Source: Deltaproteobacteria bacterium (GTDB lineage Bacteria; Desulfobacterota; Syntrophorhabdia; Syntrophorhabdales; Syntrophorhabdaceae). Taken from it: DNA of 46,970 nt. Shown here in pieces: positions 25,505 to 34,994 of this stretch; position 1 is the stretch's first letter; the number at the start of each line of letters is the position of its first letter. Location of the stretch: NCBI GenBank assembly GCA_029553295.1, contig JAKPCK010000074.1, forward strand, positions 1-46,970. The letters run 5' to 3'. Under the pieces are notes generated by a model, which saw only the letters and a list, made by a program, of their open reading frames with translations, searched no databases and was not told the origin of the DNA. The position numbers and the translations under genes were made by a program.

Positions 25505-25933
25505 ATGGTAGCAAAAAATATTATATTTATATTTGCTATTACCCTCTTTCTGATAAACATACCTATGGCTTTTTCTCAAACAAAGGGGTCAGTTACATCT
25601 GTATATGAGCTCATGCCCATGGCATCAGTCAACCTAAGGGTGTATCAGCTAAAAGATGAGGAACTCAAGAAAATACAGATGCCCAATAATTATATGATGG
25701 TAAAAAGACCTCAAGAGGGAAAAATCTATATCTGGGAATTCCCTGCTGTAACACAGAAAGATGAAGCCTTTCAAAAACAGGAAAAAGAATCAAAGGATAA
25801 GGAAAGACCACAAAATGAGTCAAAACCGCCGTCAATACCAAACAACCTTATAGAGCTTTCAAAACAGCTTGGCACAGGTCAGATAAAAGAAGGTGCAACA
25901 TTAGATGCGCTAAAGAACCTTTTGAATAAATAG
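25505..25933 (+). CDS. Secreted hypothetical protein, 142 aa
   Basis: I do not recognise this family. A signal peptide (NIIFIFAITLFLINIPMAFSQ) is followed by a short beta-rich part (SVNLRVYQLKDEELKKIQMPNNYMM, GKIYIWEFPAV), a charged Lys/Glu/Pro linker, and a C-terminal helix LDALKNLLNK. It has no cysteines, so it is neither a lipoprotein nor disulfide-bonded. It lies alone between the divergent ene-reductase gene and lpxK. Confidence 0.65.
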   Translation: MVAKNIIFIFAITLFLINIPMAFSQTKGSVTSVYELMPMASVNLRVYQLKDEELKKIQMPNNYMMVKRPQEGKIYIWEFPAVTQKDEAFQKQEKESKDKERPQNESKPPSIPNNLIELSKQLGTGQIKEGATLDALKNLLNK

Positions 25934-25977
25934 CCTCTAACTTTAACCCTCCTATACATGGTTTTCTATTATATATT

Positions 25978-26006
25978 TTGATTTTTAATGGCTTTTCTGT
26001 TATAAA
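25978..26006 (+). promoter_or_regulatory. Promoter of lpxK-leu-asd operon, near-leaderless
   Basis: TTGATT (25978-25983), a 17-base spacer and TATAAA (26001-26006). The -10 box ends 13 bases before the lpxK ATG at 26020. The in-frame TTG at 25978 is therefore better read as part of the -35 box than as a start codon. Confidence 0.55.
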
Positions 26007-26019
26007 ATTCACTGGTTTA

Positions 26020-27084
26020 ATGCATGATACCATAATAAAGGTATGGAACAATGAGCTTAGATTTTTAAGATGGGCTCTTTATACCCCCCTTTCCCTTCTT
26101 GCCCTGATATACAGGGTGTTGCTTTCATTAAGAGAATACGGTTATAAAAGGGGGTTTTTTAAAACAGCAAAAGCCGCTGTTTTTGTAATAAGCGTAGGGA
26201 ATCTTACCCTTGGTGGCACAGGCAAGACATCGGTGGTTGAGAGGCTGGCAACACGCCTTAAAGAGATTGGCATGAATCCAGGGATTGTAACCCGTGGATA
26301 TAAACGAAAAAGAAAAGGGACTTTTTGTGTAGATATAAAAAAAGACAGTGCCCATGATGTTGGAGATGAGGCATTTATGCTTGCCCACAGGACAAGGCTA
26401 CCTGTCCTGGTAGGCGACAAAAAACATGAGGCAGTGGAGATGGGGATAAGGGATTTTAATATAGATGTGGCTATCCTGGACGATGGGTTTCAGACAAGGG
26501 TTATTAAAAAGGATTTGGAGATAGTTGTTATCCAGGGTGGCAATCCATCTGTAAATACAGATTTATTCCCTCTGGGTCCATATAGGGAGCCCCTCAAATC
26601 CATGAAAAGGGCTGATATAGCCCTTATCCATAAAGGCGAACCAAACCATATGCTTGACCTTATGACTATGGGTATACCACGATTCAGGATGAGATATAAA
26701 CCAGCCTATCTATACAACATAAGACATGACATGATAGCCCATTATAATCTCTTAAAAGAAAAAAATATACTGGCATTTTCAGGGCTCGGCGATAATGCAT
26801 CATTTTTTAAAATTATAGGGGATTTAGGCGGAAGGATAATCTATAAGATACCCTTTCCTGACCACCACGATTATAGTGTAAGGGATATAAAGAGATTGTC
26901 AGCATTTAAAGATATAGACTTAATGGTTACAACGGCAAAGGATGCAGTAAAAATCCATAAGTCCCATGCACCAGAAAAGCTCTTTTATCTTGCCGTGGAT
27001 ATAGAGATAGAGAGAGAGAATGAATTTATGGGTAATATACTGTCAAGGATCCAGCAATCGAGATTTAAAACATACGTGCAATAA
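26020..27084 (+). CDS. lpxK: Tetraacyldisaccharide 4'-kinase (lipid A)
   Basis: A 354-residue membrane-associated kinase that phosphorylates the 4' position of the lipid A disaccharide at the inner face of the inner membrane. The N-terminal hydrophobic anchor, Walker A in ISVGNLTLGGTGKTSVVERLA, GIVTRGYKRK, DVGDEAFMLA, VAILDDGFQ and FPDHHDYSVRDIKRL are the known LpxK blocks. It shows that the source is a Gram-negative, LPS-bearing cell. It heads the lpxK-leuA-leuC-leuD-asd run, with 14 bases to leuA, an odd pairing of envelope and amino-acid genes. The start at 26020 is preferred because the promoter lies immediately upstream. Confidence 0.93.
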   Translation: MHDTIIKVWNNELRFLRWALYTPLSLLALIYRVLLSLREYGYKRGFFKTAKAAVFVISVGNLTLGGTGKTSVVERLATRLKEIGMNPGIVTRGYKRKRKGTFCVDIKKDSAHDVGDEAFMLAHRTRLPVLVGDKKHEAVEMGIRDFNIDVAILDDGFQTRVIKKDLEIVVIQGGNPSVNTDLFPLGPYREPLKSMKRADIALIHKGEPNHMLDLMTMGIPRFRMRYKPAYLYNIRHDMIAHYNLLKEKNILAFSGLGDNASFFKIIGDLGGRIIYKIPFPDHHDYSVRDIKRLSAFKDIDLMVTTAKDAVKIHKSHAPEKLFYLAVDIEIERENEFMGNILSRIQQSRFKTYVQ

Positions 27085-27098
27085 TATAAGGAGTAGCC

Positions 27099-28619
27099 AT
27101 GTCAGAAAGGGTATATATATTCGATACAACACTGAGAGACGGTGAGCAATCCCCGGGAAACACAATGAACACCCAGGAAAAGATAAGGGTAGCAAAACAG
27201 CTTGAGGCCCTGGGGGTGGATATAATTGAGGCAGGTTTTCCCATTGCCTCTGATGGTGATTTTGATGCAGTAAGGCAGATTGCATCTGTTATAAAAAACA
27301 GTGAGGTTGCTGGGCTTGCACGAGCAAACAATGAGGATATAGACCGTGCATGGGAGGCCATAAAGGTTGCCCAGAGGCCAAGGATACACACCTTCATATC
27401 CACATCAGATATACACCTGAAATATCAGTTTCGTAAGACAAGGGATGAGATACTAAAGATTGCTGTGGATGCTGTAAAAAGGGCAAAGGGATATACGCCA
27501 AATGTTGAATTCTCTGCCATGGATGCCACAAGAAGTGACTGGGATTACCTATGCAAGGTCTTTGCCGAGGTAATAGAAGCAGGTGCTACTACCATAAATG
27601 TCCCTGATACAGTAGGATATGCTGTCCCTGATGAATTCGGGAGGCTTATAAGATATATAATGGAACATGTCCCCAACATATCCAGTGCCATTATAAGCGT
27701 CCACTGTCATAATGACCTCGGTCTTGCCGTTGCCAATTCTATAGCAGCTATCCAGAATGGTGCAAGACAGGTAGAATGCACAATAAATGGCATAGGGGAG
27801 AGGGCGGGCAATGCATCCCTTGAAGAGATCGCCATGATACTAAGGACAAGGAAGGATATATTCGATGCAACAACAGGCATTATCACAGAAAAGATATATC
27901 CTACAAGCAAGCTCATATCATCCATAACAGGTGTCTCAGTTCAGCCAAACAAGGCTATTGTAGGTGCCAATGCCTTTGCCCATGAGTCCGGTATACATCA
28001 AGATGGGCTCCTTAAGGCAAAGCTCACCTACGAGATTATGACACCTGAGTCTGTGGGGATCCCAAAGAGTTCCCTTGTCCTGGGCAAGCATTCAGGCAGA
28101 CATGCATTCAGGGACAGGATAGAGAGTCTTGGGTATACCCTTACAGAAAAGGAGCTTAACAATGCATTCAAGAGATTCAAGGCATTGTCAGATATAAAAA
28201 AATATGTCTACGATGAAGATATAGAGATGATCATCATGGACGAGTTATACAAGGTGCCTGAAAAATACAAGCTACTTTATCTCCATGTAAGCTGTGGCAA
28301 CTCAACAATACCAACGGCAACAGTAAGACTCGAGGTAGATGGAAATGTCTATCAAGAGGTAGGGGTTGGGGATGGCCCTGTTGATGCAACATATAAGATA
28401 ATCAAGAAGATTGTTAAGACCAACAGTAAACTCCTGAAGTTTTCAGTTAATTCCATAACAAAGGATATGGATGCCCAGGGCGAGGTGTTTGCAAAGCTTG
28501 AAGAAAAAGGCAAAATCGCCATAGGTAAGGGCACGGACACAGATATAATAGTTGCCAGTGCAAAGGCATATGTAAATGCCTTGAACAGGCTTGAGTTTAT
28601 AAAAACTACAAAAGAATAA
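27099..28619 (+). CDS. leuA: 2-Isopropylmalate synthase
   Basis: First committed step of leucine synthesis: acetyl-CoA plus 2-ketoisovalerate. 506 residues. The catalytic barrel begins [33 protein letters not shown], the metal-binding histidines in [14 protein letters not shown], and [17 protein letters not shown] are all present. The C-terminal LeuA dimer domain for leucine feedback starts near residue 365 ([16 protein letters not shown]). TAAGGAG precedes the ATG. No leader peptide or T-box is seen upstream, so control is probably allosteric and through the lpxK promoter. Confidence 0.96.
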   Translation: MSERVYIFDTTLRDGEQSPGNTMNTQEKIRVAKQLEALGVDIIEAGFPIASDGDFDAVRQIASVIKNSEVAGLARANNEDIDRAWEAIKVAQRPRIHTFISTSDIHLKYQFRKTRDEILKIAVDAVKRAKGYTPNVEFSAMDATRSDWDYLCKVFAEVIEAGATTINVPDTVGYAVPDEFGRLIRYIMEHVPNISSAIISVHCHNDLGLAVANSIAAIQNGARQVECTINGIGERAGNASLEEIAMILRTRKDIFDATTGIITEKIYPTSKLISSITGVSVQPNKAIVGANAFAHESGIHQDGLLKAKLTYEIMTPESVGIPKSSLVLGKHSGRHAFRDRIESLGYTLTEKELNNAFKRFKALSDIKKYVYDEDIEMIIMDELYKVPEKYKLLYLHVSCGNSTIPTATVRLEVDGNVYQEVGVGDGPVDATYKIIKKIVKTNSKLLKFSVNSITKDMDAQGEVFAKLEEKGKIAIGKGTDTDIIVASAKAYVNALNRLEFIKTTKE

Positions 28620-28630
28620 GGTGGTTCTAT

Positions 28631-29890
28631 ATGGGTATGACTATAACAGAAAAGATACTTGCAGCACATTCAGGGAGAGATTTTGTTGAACCCGGAGAGA
28701 TCATTGATGCAGACGTGGATATTGTCCTGGCAAATGATATAACAGCACCCCTGTCCCTTGAGGAGTTTGAAAAGGTGGGGGCAGAAAAGGTATTTGACCA
28801 GGATAAGGTCGTCTTTGTCCTCGACCACTTTACACCCAATAAAGACATAATCTCTGCTGAAAACTGTAAAAAGATAAGGGAATTTTCAAAAAAACATGGG
28901 ATTAAGCATTTCTACGAAGGAGGTAGATGCGGCATCGAGCATGCCCTCCTCCCAGAACAGGGTATAGTTGTCCCTGGAGATGTGGTAATAGGTGCTGACA
29001 GTCACACATGCACCTACGGTGCCCTTGGTGCATTTGCAACAGGCATGGGCAGCACTGATATCACGTATGCTATGGTTACAGGTAAGATATGGTTTAAGGT
29101 GCCAGAGAGCATAAAATTTCTATGTTATGGCGAATGGAACAGATGGGTTACTGGAAAAGACCTGATACTCCATATAATCGGCATGATAGGCGTGGACGGT
29201 GCCCTATATTCTGCCATGGAGTTTGATGGAGAGGCCATCTCTAACCTGTCAATGGATTCAAGGATGACCATTGCCAATATGGCTATAGAGGCAGGTGCTA
29301 AAAACGGGATATTCAGGCCAGATGAAAAAACCATGGCCTATGTGGAAAAAAGGGCTAAAAGACCACCCAGGGTCTTTGAAAGTGACAGAGATGCCCAATA
29401 CAAACAGGTTATTGAGATAGATGTAAGCAAATTAGGACTTAAAGTGGCTTGCCCTTCCCTGCCGTCCAATGTAAAGGATGTAGAGGATTTAAAAGATATA
29501 GAGATAGACCAGGTTGTGATAGGCTCTTGCACCAATGGCAGGCTTGAAGACCTTAAGATGGCAGCAGATATCCTGAAGGGCAAAAAAATAGCCCCATGGG
29601 TCCGCTGTATAGTCATCCCTGCTACACCTGACATATACAGGGATGCCCTCAAGCTCGGGTATATAGAGATATTCGCTGATGCAGGTTGCATCATATCTCC
29701 GCCTACCTGTGGCCCATGCCTTGGCGGCCATATGGGTGTGCTCGCCAAAGGCGAGAGGGCCGTTGCAACGACCAACAGAAATTTTATAGGTAGAATGGGT
29801 CATCCTGAAAGCGAGGTATATCTATCAGGTCCTGCAGTAGCTGCTGCCAGCGCCATAGCAGGGAAGATTATGCACCCTGAAGGGTTCTAA
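28631..29890 (+). CDS. leuC: 3-Isopropylmalate dehydratase, large subunit
   Basis: A 419-residue aconitase-family protein of the shorter LeuC/HACN type. The [4Fe-4S] ligands are visible in [13 protein letters not shown] and [17 protein letters not shown] (C-x2-C). The active-site segment [25 protein letters not shown] is intact. With LeuD it isomerises 2- to 3-isopropylmalate. AAGGTGG precedes the start, 11 bases after leuA. Confidence 0.95.
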   Translation: MGMTITEKILAAHSGRDFVEPGEIIDADVDIVLANDITAPLSLEEFEKVGAEKVFDQDKVVFVLDHFTPNKDIISAENCKKIREFSKKHGIKHFYEGGRCGIEHALLPEQGIVVPGDVVIGADSHTCTYGALGAFATGMGSTDITYAMVTGKIWFKVPESIKFLCYGEWNRWVTGKDLILHIIGMIGVDGALYSAMEFDGEAISNLSMDSRMTIANMAIEAGAKNGIFRPDEKTMAYVEKRAKRPPRVFESDRDAQYKQVIEIDVSKLGLKVACPSLPSNVKDVEDLKDIEIDQVVIGSCTNGRLEDLKMAADILKGKKIAPWVRCIVIPATPDIYRDALKLGYIEIFADAGCIISPPTCGPCLGGHMGVLAKGERAVATTNRNFIGRMGHPESEVYLSGPAVAAASAIAGKIMHPEGF

Positions 29891-29961
29891 AACCCATAAA
29901 ACTCAATGCAGATGTATAAATTAATCTTCTGGTATGATGAGAAACTAAAAAAGGAGTTTTT

Positions 29962-30462
29962 ATGATAATAAAAGGGCATATTTGGAAATTCGGTGACAAC
30001 ATAGATACAGATATAATAATCCCTGCAAGATACCTTGCCCACACCGACCCTGGGGTGCTGGGACAGCACTGTATGGAGCCATTGGTCCCGGATTTCAGTA
30101 AAAAAGTAAAGAAGGGTGACATTATAGTGGCGGGTTTTAATTTTGGATGTGGTTCATCAAGGGAGCATGCACCCATTGCCATCTCAGCACTTGGCATACC
30201 TATTGTTATAGCCAGGAGTTTTGCAAGGATATTCTACAGGAATGCCTTTAATAAAGGGCTGGCACTTATGGAGGCAGATATCTATAATATGGCCAAAGAA
30301 GGTGATGAAATAGAGATTGATGTATTCTCAGGGATAATAAAGACAAAAGACACAACAGTTAAGGCAAAGCCGATCCCGCCTTTTATGGTAGAGCTCATAG
30401 AGGCCGGTGGTTTGATGAATTATCTTAAGAAAAAGCTGGAGGAAAGACATGAAAACTTATAA
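29962..30462 (+). CDS. leuD: 3-Isopropylmalate dehydratase, small subunit
   Basis: A 166-residue swivel-domain subunit. DNIDTDIIIPARYL and FGCGSSREHAPIAI are the family signatures. AAAAAGGAG precedes the ATG after a 71-base gap. Its end overlaps asd by 14 bases, so the two are coupled. leuB, the next enzyme of the pathway, is not present in the window. Confidence 0.95.
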   Translation: MIIKGHIWKFGDNIDTDIIIPARYLAHTDPGVLGQHCMEPLVPDFSKKVKKGDIIVAGFNFGCGSSREHAPIAISALGIPIVIARSFARIFYRNAFNKGLALMEADIYNMAKEGDEIEIDVFSGIIKTKDTTVKAKPIPPFMVELIEAGGLMNYLKKKLEERHENL

Positions 30463-31468
30463 TGTAGCAGTGGCAGGTGCCACAGGGGCTGTAGGAAATG
30501 AAATGGTGGCAATCCTGGAGGAGAGGAACTTCCCTGTAAAAAATCTTAAACTCCTTGCCTCATCAAGGAGCGTCGGCAAGACAATATCTTTTAAGGGGAC
30601 AGATATAAAGGTTGAAGAACTGAAAGAGGATTCCTTTAAGGGTGTTGATATAGGTCTTTTTTCACCGGGTGGTGCTGTAAGTATGAAGTTTGCACCTATA
30701 GCAGCAGCAAGTGGATGTGTTGTTATAGACAACACCAGCGCATTCAGGATGGAACCTGATATCCCCCTTGTTGTCCCGGAGGTAAATGAACATGCTATAG
30801 CAGGATATAAAAACAGGGGCATAATCTCCAATCCCAACTGTTCCACCATACAGATGGTTGTGGTCCTGAAACCACTCCATGATTTTGCTAAGATAAAGAG
30901 GGTTGTCGTATCCACTTATCAGGCAGTATCAGGGACAGGCAAAAAGGCCATATATGAGCTGGAGCAGCAGGTCCTTGCCATATACAACAACAAAGAGATA
31001 GAAAAAAAGGTATACCCCCATCAGATAGCCTTTAACTGCCTACCACACATAGATTCTTTTTTAGAAAATGGGTACACAAAAGAAGAGATGAAGATGGTCA
31101 ATGAAACACGAAAGATAATGGGAGACAATTCTATCAAGGTAAGTGCAACTGCTGTAAGAATTCCAGTTATTTATGGACATTCAGAATCAATAAATATTGA
31201 AACAGAGAAAAAGATCACTGCAGATGAAGTGAGAAAGTTGCTTCAAGGAAAACCAGGAATTACAGTTGTGGATAATCCTGCAAAAAATGAATATCCAATG
31301 CCTATTTATGCAGCAGGTAAGGATGATGTCTTTGTAGGGAGAATTAGAGAGGATGAATCAATTGAAAATGGAATAAATATGTGGGTTGTTTCTGATAATA
31401 TAAGAAAAGGAGCAGCTTTAAATACTATACAGATTGCAGAATTGCTCATAGAAAAAGGGCTTATTTGA
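30449..31468 (+). CDS. asd: Aspartate-semialdehyde dehydrogenase (possible chimera)
   Basis: A 339-residue enzyme that reduces aspartyl phosphate in lysine/threonine/methionine synthesis. The NADP-binding N-terminus is VAVAGATGAVGNEMVAIL, the catalytic Cys is in SNPNCSTIQMVVVLKPLHD, and the C-terminal catalytic motif region runs CLPHIDSF...VSATAVRIPVIYGHSESINIE. Length and motifs are normal. The DNA is not uniform. Up to about 31.1 kb codons match the leu genes (Ile ATA, Arg AGG, many C/G third bases). After about 31.14 kb they become A/T-ending with ATT and AGA, as in the genes to the right. The break falls at the conserved VSATAVRIPV segment. Confidence 0.93.
   Translation: MKTYNVAVAGATGAVGNEMVAILEERNFPVKNLKLLASSRSVGKTISFKGTDIKVEELKEDSFKGVDIGLFSPGGAVSMKFAPIAAASGCVVIDNTSAFRMEPDIPLVVPEVNEHAIAGYKNRGIISNPNCSTIQMVVVLKPLHDFAKIKRVVVSTYQAVSGTGKKAIYELEQQVLAIYNNKEIEKKVYPHQIAFNCLPHIDSFLENGYTKEEMKMVNETRKIMGDNSIKVSATAVRIPVIYGHSESINIETEKKITADEVRKLLQGKPGITVVDNPAKNEYPMPIYAAGKDDVFVGRIREDESIENGINMWVVSDNIRKGAALNTIQIAELLIEKGLI
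31090..31165. other. Base-composition breakpoint inside asd
   Basis: Codon and base composition change abruptly within this interval without any frame break. The same change separates all genes to the left from all genes to the right. It lies on sequence coding for a highly conserved motif, where related genes from two organisms could share enough identity to recombine or be misassembled. Confidence 0.65.
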
Positions 31469-31488
31469 TTTAAAGCTTTTTTCCTTAT

Positions 31489-31524
31489 AAAAGCCCTCCG
31501 TAATTTTCACGGGGGGCTTTTAGT
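31489..31524 (+). terminator. Rho-independent terminator after asd
   Basis: AAAAGCCCTCCGT (31489-31501) pairs with ACGGGGGGCTTTT (31509-31521) through 13 bp including one G-T pair, with a 7-base loop and a closing run of four T. It ends the leu-asd transcript 20 bases after the stop codon. Confidence 0.85.
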
Positions 31525-31565
31525 TATTGGGCAGATTTTTTGTAATTTATTTATTGTTAAATAGA

Positions 31566-31593
31566 TTGACTTTATCTGCCGAAGTTATATATT
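31566..31593 (+). promoter_or_regulatory. Promoter of fapA-like gene
   Basis: TTGACT (31566-31571), a 16-base spacer and TATATT (31588-31593), leaving 22 bases to the ATG at 31616, enough for a leader. Confidence 0.5.
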
Positions 31594-31615
31594 ATCGACT
31601 AATCATGGGTATGAT

Positions 31616-33340
31616 ATGAAGAAAATAATTTTTTATTTTGATCCTACAGTTCAAAGTATTCTGGTTAAAAAGAAGAATGCCTCAGGAGAGGTGAAAACTG
31701 TTTTATCATCAAAACATAATTTTTTTGCAGAAAATGAAATTGTTGCCCGTGTTGTTGATATAAATGATGAGTCAGAGATAGCCAGATATATTGATGATGG
31801 CTATGATTATTATAAACTGGTTGATTATTTCTCCATTAGCCTTGGAAGAGGGGTGAGGTTTGATGAAAGTCTAAAAGCCTATGTTTCATCTTATTATGGC
31901 TTTGTTGTTTTAAAAGATGGGAAAATACAACTGCTTTCTCCTCTGTCTTATTCCAAAGATAAACTCTATGCATATTACTATGTATATCCTTCAAAGTTTA
32001 ATTCATTTCCCTCATATAAAGAGATAGTGGAAGTTCTACATGTAGAAAATGTAGTTTATACTGTCTCCCAGGAGAGGTATGAAAAACAGATAAATTCTTT
32101 ATCAAAGGAAAATCCTCAACTTTCCCGTGTCATTGTAGCAGAGGGTAAAGCTCCAGTCAATGGCTATGATGAATATTTTGAGCCCCTTATAACTTTGGAA
32201 AAAAAGGTCGGAAAGGTTCTGTCAGATGGAAGGATTGATTATAAGGAGCAGGAGTCTATTATTCAGGTGCAAAAAAATCAGGAGATCTTAAAACGAATAC
32301 CTGGAGTCAAATCTCAAGACGGCTTTGATGTTTTTGGAGATAAGATTGCTGCTGTTAAAGAAGACAAGGGAGGACTTAAAAAGGGAGATAATATTGTCCA
32401 GTCAGGATTTGACGATACTATTTATATTGCGGCAATAGATGGATGTATAAACATTCAAAATAATAAAGTAAGCGTCCTTCCTATGGCAGTAATTCCTGGG
32501 GATGTGGATTTAGATTCAGGTAATATTCAGTTTAATGGTTCTGTAAAGGTTCTTGGATCTGTAAAGCCCGGATTTAAGGTTCATGCAGATGGAGATGTTT
32601 TTATAGAGGGTGATGTTGACAATGCCTACATATATTCAGGTGGGAACATTTCTGTAAAGATGGGAGTTGTTGGCAAAGATGGCACACGGCTTATAGCAAA
32701 GGGTGATGTTTTTGCTAAATTTATTCAAAATTCAAAAATTGAAGCAGGAGGCAATGTAGTTGTTGCTGATTCCATTATTAACTGTGATGTTTTGAGTTAC
32801 AACACAATAGAGGTTACAGGGAAAAATGGAAAGATTATAGGCGGAAAATTGGTAGCGCTATACGAAATTAAATCCGCCACAATAGGAACTCAGACGGAAA
32901 CTCCTACGACTCTCACTGTAGGTAGAAATTTTGCTGTTGAAGAAGAGCTCAACAAAAAACGTGGGGAGATTAAAATTGCCCGTGAACGTATTGAAGAAAT
33001 AACTACTACAATGAAGATGCAATTTGGAGAGGAACTCTTTAAGAATGTAAAAGAATATCTAAAAATACTTCCTCCTCAGAAAAAACAAAAATGTCTTGTG
33101 TTTATCAATGATCTTAACAAAGCCAATGCTGCTTTGCAAAAATTGATTGAAGAATCATGGGGGATTGAAGAGCGGCTAAAATTGGAAAGGGAGCCTTTTA
33201 TTATAGTTAAGGGAAGAATTTTTCCTGGAACGATTCTTAATATTAAAAAAAGCGTAAGAAAAATAGACACGCCAATTGATAATGCAAAGTTTTATGAAGA
33301 TCCAGAAGAAAAGGCTATAAGATTTATATCTGCAATCTAA
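31616..33340 (+). CDS. FapA (flagellar assembly protein A / DUF342) family protein
   Basis: A 574-residue cytoplasmic protein of the FapA/DUF342 family. The central stretch of repeated short beta strands (VLPMAVIPGDVDLDSGNIQFNGSVKVLGSVKPG, ADGDVFIEGDVDNAYIYSGGNISVKMGVVG, IEAGGNVVVADSIINCDVLSYN) builds the right-handed beta helix typical of the family. It is followed by a helical coiled-coil region (EEELNKKRGEIKIARERIEEI) and a small C-terminal domain. Members are linked to polar flagellar assembly in Vibrio, but many occur in organisms without flagella. No flagellar gene is near. The gene stands alone with its own promoter. Confidence 0.85.
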   Translation: MKKIIFYFDPTVQSILVKKKNASGEVKTVLSSKHNFFAENEIVARVVDINDESEIARYIDDGYDYYKLVDYFSISLGRGVRFDESLKAYVSSYYGFVVLKDGKIQLLSPLSYSKDKLYAYYYVYPSKFNSFPSYKEIVEVLHVENVVYTVSQERYEKQINSLSKENPQLSRVIVAEGKAPVNGYDEYFEPLITLEKKVGKVLSDGRIDYKEQESIIQVQKNQEILKRIPGVKSQDGFDVFGDKIAAVKEDKGGLKKGDNIVQSGFDDTIYIAAIDGCINIQNNKVSVLPMAVIPGDVDLDSGNIQFNGSVKVLGSVKPGFKVHADGDVFIEGDVDNAYIYSGGNISVKMGVVGKDGTRLIAKGDVFAKFIQNSKIEAGGNVVVADSIINCDVLSYNTIEVTGKNGKIIGGKLVALYEIKSATIGTQTETPTTLTVGRNFAVEEELNKKRGEIKIARERIEEITTTMKMQFGEELFKNVKEYLKILPPQKKQKCLVFINDLNKANAALQKLIEESWGIEERLKLEREPFIIVKGRIFPGTILNIKKSVRKIDTPIDNAKFYEDPEEKAIRFISAI

Positions 33341-33448
33341 AATTTTTATTTTTTATAACTAATAATGCTTTCACTTCTATTAAATATTCTTGACCATTCC
33401 ACATAATATTAGTCTTTTATATTTAAATTTAGCATCACAGGAGAATCT

Positions 33449-34993
33449 ATGTCTCGGGAATATAGATATGAAAAGTGGCGCATTGGCAAGGCCACAGAGC
33501 TTACAGGTATTGATTATTTAAGATACAGATTTTGGGAAATTCTACCAGGTGCCTTTTCCTGGGCAACAATTATTATTGCTGTTGTTGCTTCATATTTTTG
33601 GCCCTTTTATGCAGCAGTTTTCATCATTGCCTTTGATGTCTTCTGGCTTTTAAAAACAGCATATCTCTCTATTCATCTAAAGGAAAACTGGAAGAGATTG
33701 AAGGAACACATGAATACAGATTGGGTAGAAAAGCTTAAAAATTTTAAATACGAGCACATCTATCACATGATAATGCTTCCTTTTTATAAAGAGGATGAGT
33801 CAATAGTAGAAAAAACTCTTCTGGCCTTGCTTGAGTCTGAATACAATCCAAAGAAATTTATAGTTGTCCTTGCTGCAGAGGAAAGAGCTGGGCAGGAGCC
33901 TCTTGTGATTGCATCCAATATGAAAAAGAAATATGGCAAAAGGTTTGGTCATTTTTTAGTTACAGTTCATCCTGATGGAATAGAAGGAGAAATTGCAGGT
34001 AAGGGTTCCAATATAGCTTATGCTGCAGAGAGAGCAAGAATTGAGGTTTTGGATAAATACAAAATTCCATATCATGAGGTTTTAGTATCTGCCTTTGATA
34101 TAGACACAATCGTTTATAAGCAATATTTTGCATGTTTGACATGGATGTTTTTGGCCAATGAAAAGCCCTATAATACGTCATTTCAGCCTGTGCCAGTATT
34201 TAATAACAATATATTTGAGGCACCTGCTGTCTCACGAGTTGTTGCCTTTTCTGGAACTTTCTGGCAGATGGTTCAGCAGGAGAGGCAAAAGAGACTTGCC
34301 ACCTTTAGCTCTCACTCAATCCCTTTTAGCACCTTACACGCTGTTGGCTACTGGCAGAGCAATATGGTCAGTGAGGATTCAAGGATCTTCTGGAACTGCT
34401 ACATGAAGTTTAATGGAGATTATATTGTAACTCCAATGTCTTATCCAATTTCCATGGATGCAAATCTGGCTCCTACATTCTGGCAAACAATGAAAAATAT
34501 ATATAAGCAGCAAAGAAGATGGGCCTATGGTGTGGAAAACTTTGCCTACATAATGTTTAACTTTTCCAAAAACAAGATAATCTCACCTCTTGAAAAGCTA
34601 AGGATTTTCCTTATAAATCTTGATGGATATTGGTCTCTGGCAACAAATCCAATTTTAATATTTATACTTGGATGGATGCCGATTGTTCTTGGAGGACGGG
34701 AGTTTAACACAACAGTGCTGAGTTTTAATTTACCATATATTACCCGTGATATTATGATGATCACCATGAGCAATCTTATATTATCATCAATGGTTGCAGT
34801 GAGCCTTATGCCATCGATACCAGAGAATACAAAGAAAACAAAAAAGATTTATCATATAGTGCAGTGGCTTCTTGTTCCTGTTACCATTACAGTTTTTGGC
34901 GCAATACCAGCTCTTGATGCACAGACACGGCTTATGTTTGGGAAATATATGGGCTTTTGGGTAACTCCAAAACACAGATCTATGGAGGGCTGA
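33449..34993 (+). CDS. Membrane family 2 glycosyltransferase (processive type)
   Basis: 514 residues with two N-terminal membrane helices (about 33-70), a cytoplasmic GT-A domain and about three to four C-terminal helices. Catalytic elements are the acidic pair FDIDT (about residue 215), the general base in SEDSRIF, and QQRRWAYG, the Q-x-x-RW motif of cellulose- and hyaluronan-synthase-like enzymes. It should polymerise or add sugars at the inner membrane. CAGGAGA precedes the ATG. It is coupled to the PEGA gene, which starts two bases after its stop. Confidence 0.88.
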   Translation: MSREYRYEKWRIGKATELTGIDYLRYRFWEILPGAFSWATIIIAVVASYFWPFYAAVFIIAFDVFWLLKTAYLSIHLKENWKRLKEHMNTDWVEKLKNFKYEHIYHMIMLPFYKEDESIVEKTLLALLESEYNPKKFIVVLAAEERAGQEPLVIASNMKKKYGKRFGHFLVTVHPDGIEGEIAGKGSNIAYAAERARIEVLDKYKIPYHEVLVSAFDIDTIVYKQYFACLTWMFLANEKPYNTSFQPVPVFNNNIFEAPAVSRVVAFSGTFWQMVQQERQKRLATFSSHSIPFSTLHAVGYWQSNMVSEDSRIFWNCYMKFNGDYIVTPMSYPISMDANLAPTFWQTMKNIYKQQRRWAYGVENFAYIMFNFSKNKIISPLEKLRIFLINLDGYWSLATNPILIFILGWMPIVLGGREFNTTVLSFNLPYITRDIMMITMSNLILSSMVAVSLMPSIPENTKKTKKIYHIVQWLLVPVTITVFGAIPALDAQTRLMFGKYMGFWVTPKHRSMEG

Positions 34994-34994
34994 G

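Noticed and set aside
25978-26019. Longer LpxK starting at TTG 25978
   Set aside because: The TTG and following bases form a -35/-10 promoter with a 17-base spacer; the family N-terminus fits the ATG at 26020.
27060-27098. Leucine attenuator or T-box before leuA
   Set aside because: Only 14 bases separate lpxK and leuA, with no run of Leu codons and no hairpin.
29338-29803. Antisense open frames over leuC
   Set aside because: Codon pattern follows the sense gene; these are shadows of a strongly conserved protein.
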